Assembly: GCA_019454045.1 (NCBI GenBank)
Contig: SKCR01006524.1
Coordinates: forward strand, 269,386-333,385
Length of the DNA: 64,000 nucleotides
Direction: 5' to 3'
From: Zanthoxylum bungeanum
Lineage: Eukaryota; Streptophyta; Magnoliopsida; Sapindales; Rutaceae
Part shown: positions 10,397 to 23,589 of the stretch, piece after piece
Numbering within the stretch: the stretch's first letter is position 1
Layout of the letters: each line of letters opens with the position of its first letter
Position numbers and translations under genes: made by a program
Notes under the pieces: generated by a model
Seen by the model: only the letters and a program-made list of their open reading frames with translations
The model's database searches: none
Told to the model about the DNA's origin: nothing

Positions 10397-13112
10397 TGTA
10401 GGACACAGAAATCGACGACGTTGTTCTGGGCTCGCGGCCCGGTTGGGAGTACGGAATATCCCGCGGGGGAACTAAACCAGAGAAATAACATGGATTCGCC
10501 ACCCGGTGTGAACCGGGAAAATGATTTAAGGCCGCACTCACCCCTCGCAAAGGAAGACCTCAAACCGTTGGGTTCAGAATGGTCCATTACTTATGCCACT
10601 TGTAATGAAAGGATTTATGCAATAGTACAACCAAATCTCATGCAACATGTACCAGATAATTTAGGCAACATGCAAGTTTGCACACCCATAATCGTAAATG
10701 AAAGAAATGAAGGCAAAATACATAATTCATGAACGTATTAAACAATAAAGTGCAATAATGTAACTAATAACAACTATAAAGGCATTAATAATAAAAGCGA
10801 GCGCACAATCTCATGAGCATATCGAATAAATAAATGCGAAAATATAAATGGATGATAATTTCCTAGGCGTAAATAATGAAATGATGTGACTAATCATATG
10901 GTGCAAAAGAAATGATCAAAGAAGCAAGCATGCATGAAATGTGACGAAAAGAAGTCTGTGCACTGTATGTGCGTTCGTGTAGCGTTTGAAAATGCGTTTG
11001 GATGGTAAATAGAAGGTTCGCGTTTGTATAGCGTTCGGAAACTCGTTCAAACGGGGTAAGACCTGATGCATGATAAAACAAAATAGATGCGCGTTCGAGT
11101 AGCGTTCGTAAACGCGTTCGAACGAAATTGCCAAAATGGCATCTGAAATGACACAAACACATATATGGATAAACAAATACACAATGTAGGACTTCATGTG
11201 CCCGATGAAACACATTTCACATTCAATCAGGTGCACCTCATCCGGCGCGACAAAACATCGTGGAAAAGGCAGCCTTTAGGCATTTCCCTCGAATAGAGGA
11301 CCTTTAATCCACCCTAGTTATCCCATGCGCACAAGAATGCAATGCATGCGTAAATAAAGCAATGATATACAAAAGGTAAATTACATAATAAAAGGCGCAG
11401 CAAAACATCGTGGTAAAGGTAGCCTTCAGGCATTTCCCTCGAATAGAGGACCTTTAATCCACCCTAGTTATCCCATGCGCATTATATTACAATGCATATA
11501 AAATAAAGTCAACAATACTATAGGACCTCGTATGCTCGATTAAACATATCTCACATTCAATCAAACATACTCCGTCCGGCGGGGCAAAATATCGTGGCAA
11601 ATGTAGCCCTTGGGCTTTTTATCCCTTAAAATAGAGGACCTTTACTCCAACTTGATTTGCCCATGCGCACTATATCATCATGCATAAATAAGTAACATGC
11701 AGAAAGTAATAGCATACTAATGACTAAATCATGCTTAAAAAATAAATAACATACTAGCAACCCAATCATGCTCGAATACAAGGTTGGATGAAACAAAGTG
11801 TGTGAATCTCTCAAGTGGTACGTGACATTGTATCCTGAGTGCAAACCGCAATACCGTCCATTCGGATTCAACTACGAAATTTACGTCCGGGTTTCCATCT
11901 GATATACCACAAGAAAGAACACATATTCCATTCATTCAAGGACCACAACATATATCAACAAACGACTCTCATGCGAATGAGTTTTAATAAACAACAAAAA
12001 AATGTGAATTGATAGGCAGTGGACGTGTGGCCTGTGATGGTTTTGCGTGTATTGCCGAGTAGTCTTTGTAGCTTGGTTTTGTGTATCTACTTGCGGCTTG
12101 AGGGTTCACGTGGAGGGTTGAGGTTTTGTGTATTTGTTTGTGTTTGAGTCAGTTTGTCTAGGTTGTGTCGGTGTGTCTTGGATTTGTTTGGTCGGTAAGT
12201 GCGTGTGTGTGTCTCGTTAACGTGAGGGCTGCATGCACATTCAACGTGCAGTTTGGTGAGGGGCAGTTGTTTCGGTCGAGAGGTTGCAAGTGGGAGAGAG
12301 AATGTGTAGAAGAGTGTTTAGGTTTGTTTTCTTTGTTCAAGGTTCGGTTTAGTTGGCCGTAAATGAGGTTTGTTGTTGTTCTTTAGTCGTGTGACTTAGG
12401 AATGATAGAGGCGTGGTTCAGAGAGAGAAGACGATGGATCTAAGGTTTATTTTGTTTTTGCTGTGGGGGATGCTCTGGGGATGGAGATGATTATGGTTTG
12501 TGTTTTTGGTTGCTGCCGAGTGTGAAGAGTGAAAGAGAGAAGGCTGCTTGTGCGAATGAGAGTCCAACCTTAGGGTTGCATTTTGTGTTATTTTTATAGT
12601 TGTCAATTAGGGTTATGCATGAGTTTTGAAAATGAAACAAATCAATTAAATTAGGGATGGATTTAATTAGTTAAAAAATGAAAGGATAATTGTATTTTGG
12701 TGGGGGAATATATTTAAATTGGTAGGTTATTTATTTAAATTAGGAAGAGATTTGCTTGAATTAGGAATTTAATTTAATTGGATTTCAATTGGATTTAATT
12801 TAATTTAATTTGTGTTTTAAATATGTTTTAATTATTTCTTGGATTGGGCTTGGGTGAGATGGGATTAGTGTGTGTCTTAGTGATGCGTGGGCTTGGTGTG
12901 TGGTTTGTGGGGGTTTAGGCTAAGGGTGTGTTTTAAAACGGAAGTCCAACAAGCAAACCTGAAGCATAAACAAATGAATTAATTCCAACAATGTGTCAAT
13001 TCTTGACTCTTCCCTTCCGACGTCTGTTTCTCGCGACTTCTGCAACTTAAGAGGTAGTGTCTCCATATGAGACTCATCATCGGGACTTACATGCAAAAAT
13101 GCAGTGCCTACA
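10397..13112 (-). repeat. LTR of the non-autonomous element (5' LTR in sense)
   Basis: 2,716 bp. Collinear with 3479-5694 except that about 12000-12580 is replaced: this copy has a 560-bp A/C-rich (sense) leader-like block and lacks the GGTGCCCTCAGG block. The CGTTCGAACG-type cluster lies at 10970-11125. Confidence 0.88.
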
Positions 13113-13388
13113 GTTACTAACTCATATTTTTAAATCTTCTTTATCTTTTGTGATACCCAAGTTGAATTGTAATTTTTTTTTAATCTTAAACACTTGTGGT
13201 TGTGAAATCACTTGTTGAGTGAGAATACTCAAAGAGTGAATTTGTGGAAAGGTTTAAGAGTGAATTTAGGGACAAAACTCTTGGTGTTTGTACCTGAAAA
13301 CAAAACTTTTGATTTGTGAGTGAACCATAAAAAACTCTCGGTGTAAGTTGTGAATTCAATTTACATTGTGGAATGTTTTAAGCGTGGC
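13113..13388 (+). mobile_element. Old copia-type LTR remnant, part 2
   Basis: Continuation of the fragment at 2931-3478 past the non-autonomous element (the TSD GTTAC is shared). It ends at the TSD GTGGC (13384-13388) of the next element. Confidence 0.4.
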
Positions 13389-16318
13389 TGTAGGCATTGC
13401 ATTTTCGCATGTGCAACCCGATGATGAGTCTCAGTTGGAGGCACTACTTTTTTAGCTAAGGATATTGCGGGAAACGGAGGTCGGAAGGGGAAATTCAAAA
13501 TAAGTACGTCCTTAAGTTCATTTCACAAGCTCACTGTCTTCGTTAGTGCTGCGTTCGTTACCTCGTTCGAACGTCAGGCAGATTGCAGACGTTCGTCTAG
13601 CGTTCGAATTGGCGTTTGAACGGAGTCGGTGTTTCTGGTTTTGCTGCTAGCCTCGCACCCCAGCCCAATTAGCCCCCCCAAAGCCCATAAAACACACCCC
13701 AATTTAATTAAATTAAACATTAGATATTAAATAAAATATTTAAACCATTTACCAATTAAATAAAACACAAAATATATCATACCTAATAAAGATAAATCAA
13801 ATATATTAACTTCCTAACTAAACAAATCACATACTAAATTAAAAAGATGTCATGCCTAATTAAAATCAATCATAACCAATTAAAAATATTGTATTCCTAA
13901 TCTAGCCAAGATTTGTGCCCCCCTCAATCTTTGACTTTACTTGCTCAACACCAAATCATATCTCTCTTTAAAATGCCAAAATCCATTCCTTGTGAGACAA
14001 GGTGAAACCCTAGCCCTTCCCTATATAAACAACCCATAACCAAGACATGGCCCTCCCTGGCTCATTCACACAACTCACACGAAAATTTCAGCAAGAAACA
14101 CCAGACATCACACGCAAATCACAGAAGAAATAACAAACAATTTTCTTCACCCTCACCCTGAAATTACCGAAAATAACAAGCCCTCAAACACCCTCACATT
14201 ACCGAAAATACAACAGCCATTCACAGCCCCATAAACCTTCACACACCACCAAAAATTATCCCTAAAATAGTAACATAAAAACTGCACTTAAAACCCACAA
14301 AGAACACCCAAAACAGTCCATTGAAACATCAAAACAGTCCACTAAAACAGTAAGCAGAGAATACAGAGGAAACAGCAGCAAAACAACAAAGAAGCAGCAG
14401 TAAAACGGAGTCGAAACAGTAGCTTGAGTGGCCGAACAGTGAAGGAAAAGGCAAACCAATGAACCAGAAAAGTTACGGAGCTTTCCCCCTTCCGATCTGC
14501 GTGAAACGCGAGTCCGAGAGACGGCTTAAAAGGTTAGACCTGAGGGTATCTTTCACACTCGTTTTTTTTGTATTAATTATTAAATACTGCTTGCATGATT
14601 GTCATGTTGAAATGCATGTTGTGGCCTTTGAGTAGATAAATATGCATGAATTATGAGATGTTGTATGTTGTGGCTGTGGAATAAAATGAGAGAAGTGTCA
14701 ACTCTCGCGGTATATCGGATGGAAACCCGGACATAAATTTCATAGCCGATTCCGAATGGACGGTAATATGATCTGTACTCGGGACACAACTCCACGTACC
14801 GCTTGAGTAAACGGCACCCTCTTTTGTTTGTGTTGCTTGGGTTTATTTATTTTTCGTCACTTGAATTCTGTGTGTTGCTTATTTATGCATGACTCAATCG
14901 AGCGCATTGGCTTAGTAAGTGGAATAAAAGATCCCCTATAGGGAGGGGTTAAAGCCCTTTACCACGATGCTTTGCCGTGCCGGTTGACGTGTGTTCGGTT
15001 GGATGCAAGATGTATTCAATCGGACATACCAAGTTTGATGTTATCGCTTTTAATTCTTGGTATGCATGATTCAATCGAGCGCATGGGCTTAGTAAGTGGA
15101 ATGAAAGATCCCCTATGGGGAGGGGTTAAAACCCTTTACCACGATGCTTTGCCGCGCCGGTTGATGTGTGTTCGGTTGGATGTAAGATGTGTTCAACCGG
15201 GCATACTTAGTTTGATATGATTGTCTTTATGTTTGTATGCATGATGCGATCGGGCGCATGGGCTTAGTAAATGAAATGAAAAATCCCCTATGGGGAGGGA
15301 TTAAAATCTTTTACCACGATGCTTCGCCGCGCCTCGCATTGTACTATTTGTCATTTATGTATCGCGTCCCATTTCACGCATCAGGTCTGTTCCCGTTCGA
15401 ACGCGTTTACGAACGCAACTCGAACGCACATGTATTTTGCCTTATCATGCATCAGGTCTTATTTCCGTTCGAACGCGTTCACAAACGCCATACGAACGTG
15501 AGCATTCTGTTTCGTTTCTGTTCAAACGCTTTCACAAACACCACACGAACGTGAGTATTCTGTTTAATTTCCGTTCGAACGAGTTAACAAACGCCATACG
15601 AACGTGGGCATTCTGTTTCATTTCCGTTCGAACGCGTTTTCGAACGCTACTCGAACGAGAACCTTCTATTTATCGTTCGAACGCGCCTACGAATGCTGCA
15701 CGAACGCACACGGTAAACAGATCTTTCTGCATCACATTACGACATGTCCATCTCAGCATATGGTTACCCATTTTTTACGTTATGCATTTGTATTACCTCT
15801 CTAGTTGTCTATTTCTGTTATGCACTTAAATATCTATTCTTAATATGCATGCTAGTAAGAATGCTATTAGTTTGCATTTCTGTGTCCACCAATGCGTTCA
15901 TTAACTTGTATGCTTGCCGTATGATAATACTTATGCATGTAAATTGAGACATAGATTACATGCAAATAGGCTGTATGCAAATTCGAATATGTGTTACATA
16001 TAAATTTAGATGAACTTGTTGATGTATGTATGTGAATGTAGAAGCGTGATATTCTTAGAAATAAATGTTACTTAAGCCTGATTAAATTATTATATAAATC
16101 ATTTCATTACAAGTGGCATAAGTAAGGGACCATTTCGAACCCAACGGTTTGAGGTCTTCCCTTGCGAGGGGTGAGTGCGGCCTTAAATCTCATTTTCCCG
16201 GTTCACACCGGGTGGCGACTCCATTACTCTCCGGCTTAGTCCCTCGTGGCTACTTCGTACTCCCAACTAGGCCGCGAGCCTAGGACAGCATGCGTCGCTC
16301 CAGATCCTATGTCCCACA
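13389..16318 (+). repeat. 5' LTR of the Tat element
   Basis: Starts TGTAGGCATTGCATTTTCGC and ends CTATGTCCCACA. Contains three ~176-bp sub-repeats (starts 14885, 15062, 15237), each with CACGATGCTTTGCCG or a close variant, and then a run of CGTTCGAACG-type units at about 15390-15715. Confidence 0.9.
14021..14030 (+). promoter_or_regulatory. TATA box of the Tat LTR
   Basis: CTATATAAAC, repeated at 24785-24794 in the other LTR. The A/C-rich sequence that follows (CTCATTCACACAACTCAC) looks like the start of the R region. Confidence 0.65.
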
Positions 16319-16321
16319 GTC

Positions 16322-16339
16322 TGGCGACTCCACTGGGGA
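16322..16339 (+). promoter_or_regulatory. Primer-binding site of the Tat element
   Basis: TGGCGACTCCACTGGGGA, three bases after the 5' LTR. It is the place where a host tRNA primes minus-strand synthesis. Confidence 0.85.
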
Positions 16340-16920
16340 TAGAGAATTGGCCCCAAAATATTGTCTTGTAATGTTTGGATTTATGTTTTAATTGACCGTG
16401 TCTATAGTGGATAAAGTGGGGGTTTGATCAAAGGCATTTTGAGGCTAGGTGATGGTTTGGTGTCTTCCTTCATTCACTACCTTTCTAGAAGGAAAAGCTA
16501 TGAAGGCACCTAGATAGCCATTTACTCGTAGCCTTTTGTGATGGACTAATTTGGAGGACTCGTTGTTTATTCCTAACACCAAGCGATAAGAGCCTAAGAG
16601 GCTTGGGTATTTAAGTGAGCATCGCTCCACCTTCCCTCTGGGGAATCTACAACGAGAAATCCATTTGACAGTCCGTCACACATCATAGCTCATTGACACG
16701 TACCTTAGTGTATAAAAAAGGGTGCGCTCACTTGGTTGCTTGAACCCTTGAGTGGGGAGACCTAGTTATGGGCCATCATTCGCTGGTGAGAGCCTTTGTA
16801 TATACTCTTGCTAACCCACCCATAGACCGGGTTGGCTAAAGTAACAATTAGTTCCTTAAATATGTGCTTGTGGACCATCCTCATTTGGATGCAGTTGGAC
16901 TATTGTCAGAAATGCGGACT

Positions 16921-17340
16921 TGTTGGGCCATTTAAACTGGGGCGAGTTCGTACCTTATGACTATTAGGCCCAAAGCTTCTGAAATGTTGATGGGCCATTA
17001 TGTAGAAATTATTACGTTATGTTTGCATCATCTTTCTTCTATGTTTGTGTTTGGGAACATCGTCGTTTGGATCCATTTGGACCATTTGTCATGGGATATG
17101 GGCTTGTTGGGCCATTTAAACTGGGACAAGAACGTATTTCATGACTATCGGGCCAAAGGCGTCTAAGTGTTGATGGGCCGCTTTGTGTTTGTGTTCGGAA
17201 CATTACCATTTGGATTTAGTTGGGCTCCTTGTCATAAGATGTGAACTTGTTGGGCCATTTAAACTGGGATGAGTTCACTCCTATGACAGTTAGCCCAAAA
17301 GCTTCTAAAATGATAACGGGCCGATTTGTTTATTTTAAAT
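16921..17340 (+). repeat. Leader repeats of the Tat element
   Basis: The motif TGTTGGGCCATTTAAACTGG begins at 16921, 17105 and 17248, each followed by a similar stretch ending in TGGGCC or a close variant. Reverse counterparts occur in the non-autonomous element (about 9600-9800). Confidence 0.7.
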
Positions 17341-17408
17341 TGATGTGTTATATATGCTACATGCATCTCATGCACCTCATGCATACATATATCATGTTAA
17401 CACTGTCT

Positions 17409-20355
17409 ATGTCTCAAAAAGACAACATAGATACCGTTTGGGTTAGAGAAGGGACAAGACTCACTAAAAGAACAAGTATGAGTGAATCCGATAATGAGGT
17501 GTCCCGTATGGATCAGTTAGAGAACGGTCTCGCCAAGATCACTGAACAGTTGCAAGCTTTGACTACTGCTATGGCTGGTATAGCTGGGTCTCGTGCCGGG
17601 GCTAATTCTGGAGATGTGAGGCAAGAGGAATCTCCGAACAGATTGGGGGATGATACCCCCGCTTTTGATGATGATATGGCAGAGTATGCAGCAGGCAGAG
17701 TATCTGAGTCTCAGGCAGAGTTACAGAAACTTCGGGATCAGGTTGAGTCGGTTACCCGCAAGATGAGGGGTAAGAATGAGGATTTGCTGGATTATGACAC
17801 ACTGACTTTCGAGGAACAGGTTGCCGGCACAGTTCAAGATGCCTGATATGGCTAAGTTTAACGGGAATGGGTATCCGAGGGTGCATCTCCGACATTTTGT
17901 ATCAGTCATGAGTTCAGTTGGCCTATCTCAGCGCCAAGTGCAGAAAATGTTTGGAATGTCGCTTGAAGGAGCTCCCGTGGTGTGGTACCACAGTTTGGGG
18001 AAGAAATTGAAGGAAGATTGGAGGGAGTTGGCCGATGCTTTCCTGAAGCAGTATGTCACTGACCTAGAGATCGATCTGTCACTCCGTGATCTGGAAAATG
18101 TTAAGCAGAAGGGGGATGAGATTTTTAAGGAGTATGTGGACCGGTGGAGGGGTCAGTTATTGAAGATGCAGACTAGGCCTTCGGAGAAGGATCAGATTAA
18201 GATGATTATCAAGGGTACCAAGCCCTCCATTTACGGCAAGTTGAGGAGGATGACCTCTATGATTGCAGACTTTCGGCAGTTGAGGGAAACTGTCATGGAT
18301 ATTGAGGAAGAAGAGGCCGAGAATAGAAAATTCTATGGTCTGAACAGGAGGCCCATTGGGGGAACATCGGGAACAAAGCCCGTTTCTGCTGAGATTGCCG
18401 CTATCCGGAACCGGCAGTTTTCCAACTTGGGAAGGCCCCTGTCCAAGGTGCTAGAGAAACTGAAGAGGCAAGGGCTCTTAAAACCCTTGGAAGCCAAACC
18501 ATTACCCAATCCCCTACCATCACATTATAACCTAAGCCTTTACTGTCACTTTCACCAACAAAAGGGCCATGACACTGACAATTGTGCCCGACTCCGCCAT
18601 GAAGTCCAATACCTGATAGACTCCAAGAAAATACCTGACCCAGAAACAGAACAGCCTAACACACACAGAAACCCCTTACCCAATTACCGTGCCGTACCAC
18701 CACCAGCCTATATGATCAATTCTGGCCTCCCAGAAGACCTTGTCCTGAAATCCTTTCACCCTCAAGCCTTTTGCCTGGGAATCTGGGATAGTGCTAGTGA
18801 AGATGAGTTTGAGCAGGGGAAAAACTTTTGGCTTGATTTCTCTAGCAGTGACGAGGAAGAAGTAAGGGGAATGACGCGCAGTGGTCGTTTTTACAATGAT
18901 GTGGCGGAGAAGGGTAAGAAAGTTTTGACAGATGGTAGAGAAGTGGTTGAGACTGCAGAAAATACTGAAGGGAATATAGTGCTGAGGCAATTGTGGAAGA
19001 CTAGAGCACAATTGAGTATCTGGGAATTGTTATGTGCATCTCGAGAGCATAGGCAGGCCATGGTTGAGGCCTTGAGCAAGATTGTGGTATCGGAAGACGC
19101 CAACCCTGCAATGTTTGTTGGGTCAGTTCAGAAAGAAGCCTTGCAGATATCTTTTTCTGATGATGAACTCCCGTCGGAGGGGAGAAATCATAATAGGCCT
19201 CTATTTATCAGAGCCGAAGTGAGGGGCAAGAAAACTTCATGTGTAATGGTGGATGACGGTTCGTCCATCAATGTCTGCCCGTTGAAAATTCTGGCAAGAT
19301 TGGGTATGAAAGCAACAGACTTGGACCCCTCCAGCATGACTATCAAGGCTTATGATGACAGTAAAATGGGGGTTGAGGGTACTTTTGTGGCTATGGTCAA
19401 GGTAGGGCCAATTGTAGATGAGGTTGAGTTCACAGTGCTAGACATCCCAGCCACTTTTGTCTTATTGTTGGGAAGGCCTTGGTTTCACAAACTTGGGGGC
19501 GTGCCTTCCACTTTGCATCAGATGATCAAGTTCCCGTATGAGGGAGAAGTTGTTACTATCCGGGCTGAGGTAGATAATGTCGTGGCTGCCTTGGAGATAC
19601 AACCTTTCACAAGGTTTCAGGTGTCAGCTACTTTTGAGGAATGGGTGGATCCTAGGGTGGCTAGGATCATGGAGAAAATGAAGTTTGAGCCAGGTAAAGG
19701 TTCAAAGTTGCCAGATTTCAGAGGACAGACTACTCGGAAAGGTTTGGGGTACAAATCTGATGAAGAAAAGCCGAAGGTCAAGAAAAAAGGTTTGAAACTG
19801 ATGGAATGCTTTGTGAAAGCTTCAGGGTATCAAGGGGAGCCTGAACCTGTGGAGGTTAATGGGATTGTGGTGCCTGGATTTGAGATCTTTCAGGATTTGT
19901 TGGGTGAGAAACCACTGACTAAAGAAGCTGTGGAAACAGAGAATTGGGAGGAAGAATTGATGAAGTTGGAGAGCCTGACTCTGGGAGAGGATGAAAAGCC
20001 TGAGGAAGACCTGATTACAGAGGAAGAAGTATCTATAGATGATGGAGACATTTACCTTCCTGATTTGTTTGAATGTACTTCCGCATTATCCAATAATAAA
20101 GACATTTCTTTTGCTTACTTGCCTGAGTCATTTCCATTTACTCTGCACGAATCAAGCATATTCGACATCAGTTCAGCCAGAACTACTGCATTTAACTTAG
20201 GTACACTTGAGAACCCCAGGGAAATTCTGATTGCAAGTGAAGTTACCTCTGAGGAGAGGGAGAAACTAGAAGGAGTGTTGGTCAGATATGCCAAAGTGTT
20301 CGCTTGGTCCTATGAGGACATGCCTGGGGTAGACAAAACATTGCCCAACACATAA
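17409..20355 (+). pseudogene. gag-protease frame of the Tat element (one frameshift)
   Basis: Gag forms the virus-like particle and protease cuts the polyprotein. ATG 17409 opens a short coiled-coil-like region (MDQLENGLAKITEQL, then ELQKLRDQVESV). One base out of frame near 17821-17846 shifts to the main frame, which runs to a stop at 20353. That frame holds the retrotransposon gag domain (PVVWYHSLGKKLKEDWRELA, LSLRDLENVKQKGDE), a zinc-knuckle-like YCHFHQQKGHDTDNC at about 18540, and an aspartic protease with active site VDDGSSINVCP at about 19246. The frame ends in a protease-RT linker (FAWSYEDMPGVD). The region is otherwise well preserved. Confidence 0.85.
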
Positions 20356-23300
20356 TACCAACTTATCCAAATATGAGGCCAGTAAAACAGAAACTCTGAC
20401 GGATGAGACCAGAATGGGCTGAGAAAGTCAGAGAGGAAGTTAAGAAATAGATAGATGTGGGGTTCCTGGAAGTAGTAAAATATCCAGAGTGGTTGGCTAA
20501 TATAGTGCCGGTACCGAAGAAAGATGGGAAGGTCAGAATATGTGTAGACTACAGAGATCTCAACAAGGCTTGTCCGAAGGATGATTTTCCTCTGCCGCAT
20601 ATAGATGTTTTGGTTGATAGTGCGGCTTTATCTGCTATGTATTCATTTGCAGATGGGTTTTCAGGTTACGATCAGGTTCTCATGGCTGAGGAAGATAAGC
20701 ACAAAACTGCATTTGTTACTTAGTGGGGTACTTATTGTTACAAGGTAATGTCGTTTGGGCTTAAAAACGCGGGGGCTACTTATCAGCGGATGGCCACTAC
20801 ACTTTTCCATGACTTGATGCACAAAGAGATTGAGGTGTATGTGGATGACATGATGGTGAAATCAGAAACAAGGCTTGGGCATATTGAGGCATTGGAAAGG
20901 TTTCTTCAGAGAGTTGACAGATACAACATGCGGCTAAACCCTAAGAAATGTGTGTTTGGGGTGACATTAGGGAAATTGCTTGGTCATACAGTGAGAATGG
21001 GCGGAATAGAGGTAGACTCCGAAAAGATCAAGGCAATCACAGAAATGCCTGAGTCAGAATATTCTTGGGGAAGATTCAGTACATCAGTCGATTCATTGCT
21101 AAGTTGACATCGGTGTGTGAGCCTATCTTCAAACTGTTGAGAAAAGATCAGCCAGTGAGATGGAATGAACAGTTTCAGACAGCCTTCGATAGAATCAGAG
21201 AGTACTTGGTAAAGCCACCTGTATTGAAACCTCCGAGACCGGGCAGATCTTTGATATTGTATGTGGCTATAGAATCAGAAGCACTGGGGGCTATGATGGT
21301 ACAGGGGTAGAACATGCAGTTTACTATCTGAGTAGGAAAATGCTCCCGTATGAGGCTCGATATCAGGAGGTTGAGAAGATCTGTCTTGCAGTGGTATGTG
21401 CTTCCAGAAAGTTGCGACATTACTTCCAGTCATACAAGATCCAGGTAGTGGCAAAGGAGAATCCTCTGAAGTATCTTCATTCAGTGCCTTCACTAGTGGG
21501 AAAGTTAGGCAGATGGTTGGTATTGTTGACAGAGTTTGACATTGAGTATCTCACCTCCAAAGTAATCAAAGGGCGAGCAGTAGCAGAGTTTCTGGCAATG
21601 CAACCTGTTGAGGGGGATCAGTATAAGTTCGAATTTCCAGATGAAGAGATCCAAGCAATAACAGTTCAGAGATGGAAGATTTACTTTGACGAAGCAGTGA
21701 ATTACAAGGGAGCCGGAATCGGGATCGTGATAGTAACCCCCGAGGGAGAAACTTTGCATTTGGCCAAGAGGTTGACATTCAGAGTGACTAATAACATGGC
21801 CGAGTATGAAGCATGTGCTTTTGGTTTGACAGCATTGATAGCCTTGAAGGCCGGGAGTGTGGAAGTCTACGGAGATTCTATGTTGGTAGTCCAGCAGATG
21901 CAAGGAGAATGGGAATTGAAAGAAGAACGGTTGAAGCCTTACCTCTTTCACCTCAGAAAGTTGGCACATGTTATCCCCGAGTGTAAGTTTCAGCAGTTAC
22001 CGAGAGAAGAGAATCAGATGGCAGATGCATTGGCTACACTTGCAGCGACTTGGGAAAATCCAGAAAAGTTAGTGATGAGACCGTTGATATTGACAACAGC
22101 AAGTAAACCTGTTTATGAGATAGAAAGAATTCTGGAAGTTGAGGTTGACGACGGTAAACCTTGGTATTATGACATTCAGAGGTATCTGGAACATGGTGAA
22201 CTCCCGGAATGGGCAGGCAGAAAAGACAGAATAGCCATTCAGAAGTTAGCTTCCCAGTATGTGATTTTGAAAGGAGAACTGTACAAGAGGCAGGCAAACG
22301 GTATTCAGTTGAAGTGTTTAAGAAAAGAAAAAGCCCAGCATGTAATGGAAGAAATACACGCCGGGGTATGTGGTCCGCACATGAACGGGTTGAATCTGTC
22401 CCGCAAGATAGTGAGACAAGGTTTTTATTGGTCGACCATGGAAACAGATTGCGCAAAGATGGTGAAGCACTGTCATGACTGTCAAGCACATGGTAATTTG
22501 AATCACTTACCGCACACAGAGTTGCACGGGTTGTCAGAGCCGTGGCCTTTCTCAGCATGGGGAATCGATATGATTGGAGAAATTCGACCGAATGCATCGA
22601 ATGGGCATCGCTTCATAGTAGTGGCAGTAGATTACTTCTCGAAGTGGGTGGAAGCCGAATCATTCCGCAATGTTACAGCAAAGCAGATGGCAAAGTTTAT
22701 AGCTCGGAACCTCATTTGTCGGTATGGTATGCCGCATCATGTAGTGACGGACAACGGAGTTCAGTTTCAAGGAGAGACGAAGGCAATGTTACAGAGGTAT
22801 GAGATAGGCCACCACAAGTCATCACCGTACAGGCCGCAGGCAAATGGGGCAGTTGAGGCAGCCAATAAAACTATAAAGACAATTTTAGCCAAGATGACAG
22901 AAAATTGCAGAGATTGGGCTGAGGAATTACCGTATGTTTTGTAGGGGTACAGAACATCATTAAGAACAGCAACAGAGGCCACGCCTTACTCTTTGGTCTA
23001 TGGAATGGAAGCAGTATTGCCAGTAGAAGTGGAAATACAGTCTATGAGGGTCTTAGCAGAGGCAGAATTACCGGAACCAGAATGGGCCGCACAGAGGTTT
23101 GATCAGTTAGCACTGTTGGATGAGAGGAGGACGAAGTCTTTATATCACATGCAGTTGTATCAGATGAGACTAGCCCGTGCATTCAACAAGAAAGTACGTC
23201 CCACCAAAATCAGAAAAGGTGATTTGGTACTTAAGCAGTCGAGGCCGTCGACGACAGATCCGAGAGGAAAGTTCAGACCTAACTGGGAAGGACCTTACAT

Positions 23301-23406
23301 AGTGCAGAAGGTAATAGGAAATGGAGCAGTGGAGCTATCAGACTTGGAAGGAAACGAGTTCATCGAGCCGATCAACGTAGACAGATTAAAGCAATACTTT
23401 GCCTGA
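20356..23406 (+). pseudogene. pol of the Tat element: RT, RNase H, second RNase H, integrase (decayed)
   Basis: RT: VPKKDGKVRICVDYRDLNKA at about 20508, then YVDDM at about 20838. The gypsy RNase H region follows (about 21065-21560). A second RNase H of archaeal type lies at 21670-22060 (YFDEA, NNMAEYEA, VYGDS, ADALATLAA). Integrase has an HHCC zinc region (about 22345-22500) and catalytic D-D-E in WGIDMIG, VTDNG and PQANGAVEAANK, then a C-terminal part ending at 23406. Inactivating changes: stops at 20397 (TGA), 20448, 20721 and 22942 (all TAG), and frameshifts near 20345, 21060 and 21308. Several stops fit C-to-T change in CG or CHG contexts, as expected of methylated DNA. Confidence 0.88.
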
Positions 23407-23589
23407 GGGAGAGAAGACCGAGCGGTCACCACAGGAATTGGCAAAAGACTAACCCAACGGAGTAGGAAAATCATTCATGCATACACGTAACATTGCATTT
23501 TTTTCGTGTTTGTTTTTGTTTTGTGTTCGCAGGTTCGAAGAAAAGAGAAAGCGGCAGGAATGAGCTAAACATCGTCAACACAGTTTCAG

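Larger units (their letters stand above)
3479..13112 (-). mobile_element. Non-autonomous Tat/gypsy-related LTR element (large, no gag-pol)
   Basis: Complete element on the minus strand, 9,634 bp, bounded by TG..CA LTRs and a 5-bp duplication GTTAC (3474-3478, 13113-13117). In the sense direction it reads LTR (13112-10397), PBS, a leader homologous to that of the element at 13389-27062, a three-fold 160-bp repeat (9530-9051), a 3' untranslated part homologous to the same partner (about 9035-8900), an unrelated insert, a 2.1-kb tandem array, a polypurine tract and the second LTR (5694-3479). No gag, protease, RT, RNase H or integrase reading frame survives. It looks like a LARD-type deletion derivative that would need proteins from a Tat-type partner. 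Confidence in the boundaries is high; trans-mobilisation is inference. Confidence 0.88.

Noticed and set aside
14885..15830. Open frames in the LTRs (such as 15237-15554 and 15437-15829)
   Set aside because: They follow the ~176-bp and CGTTCGAACG repeats, recur in the other LTR with changes, and have no recognisable domain.
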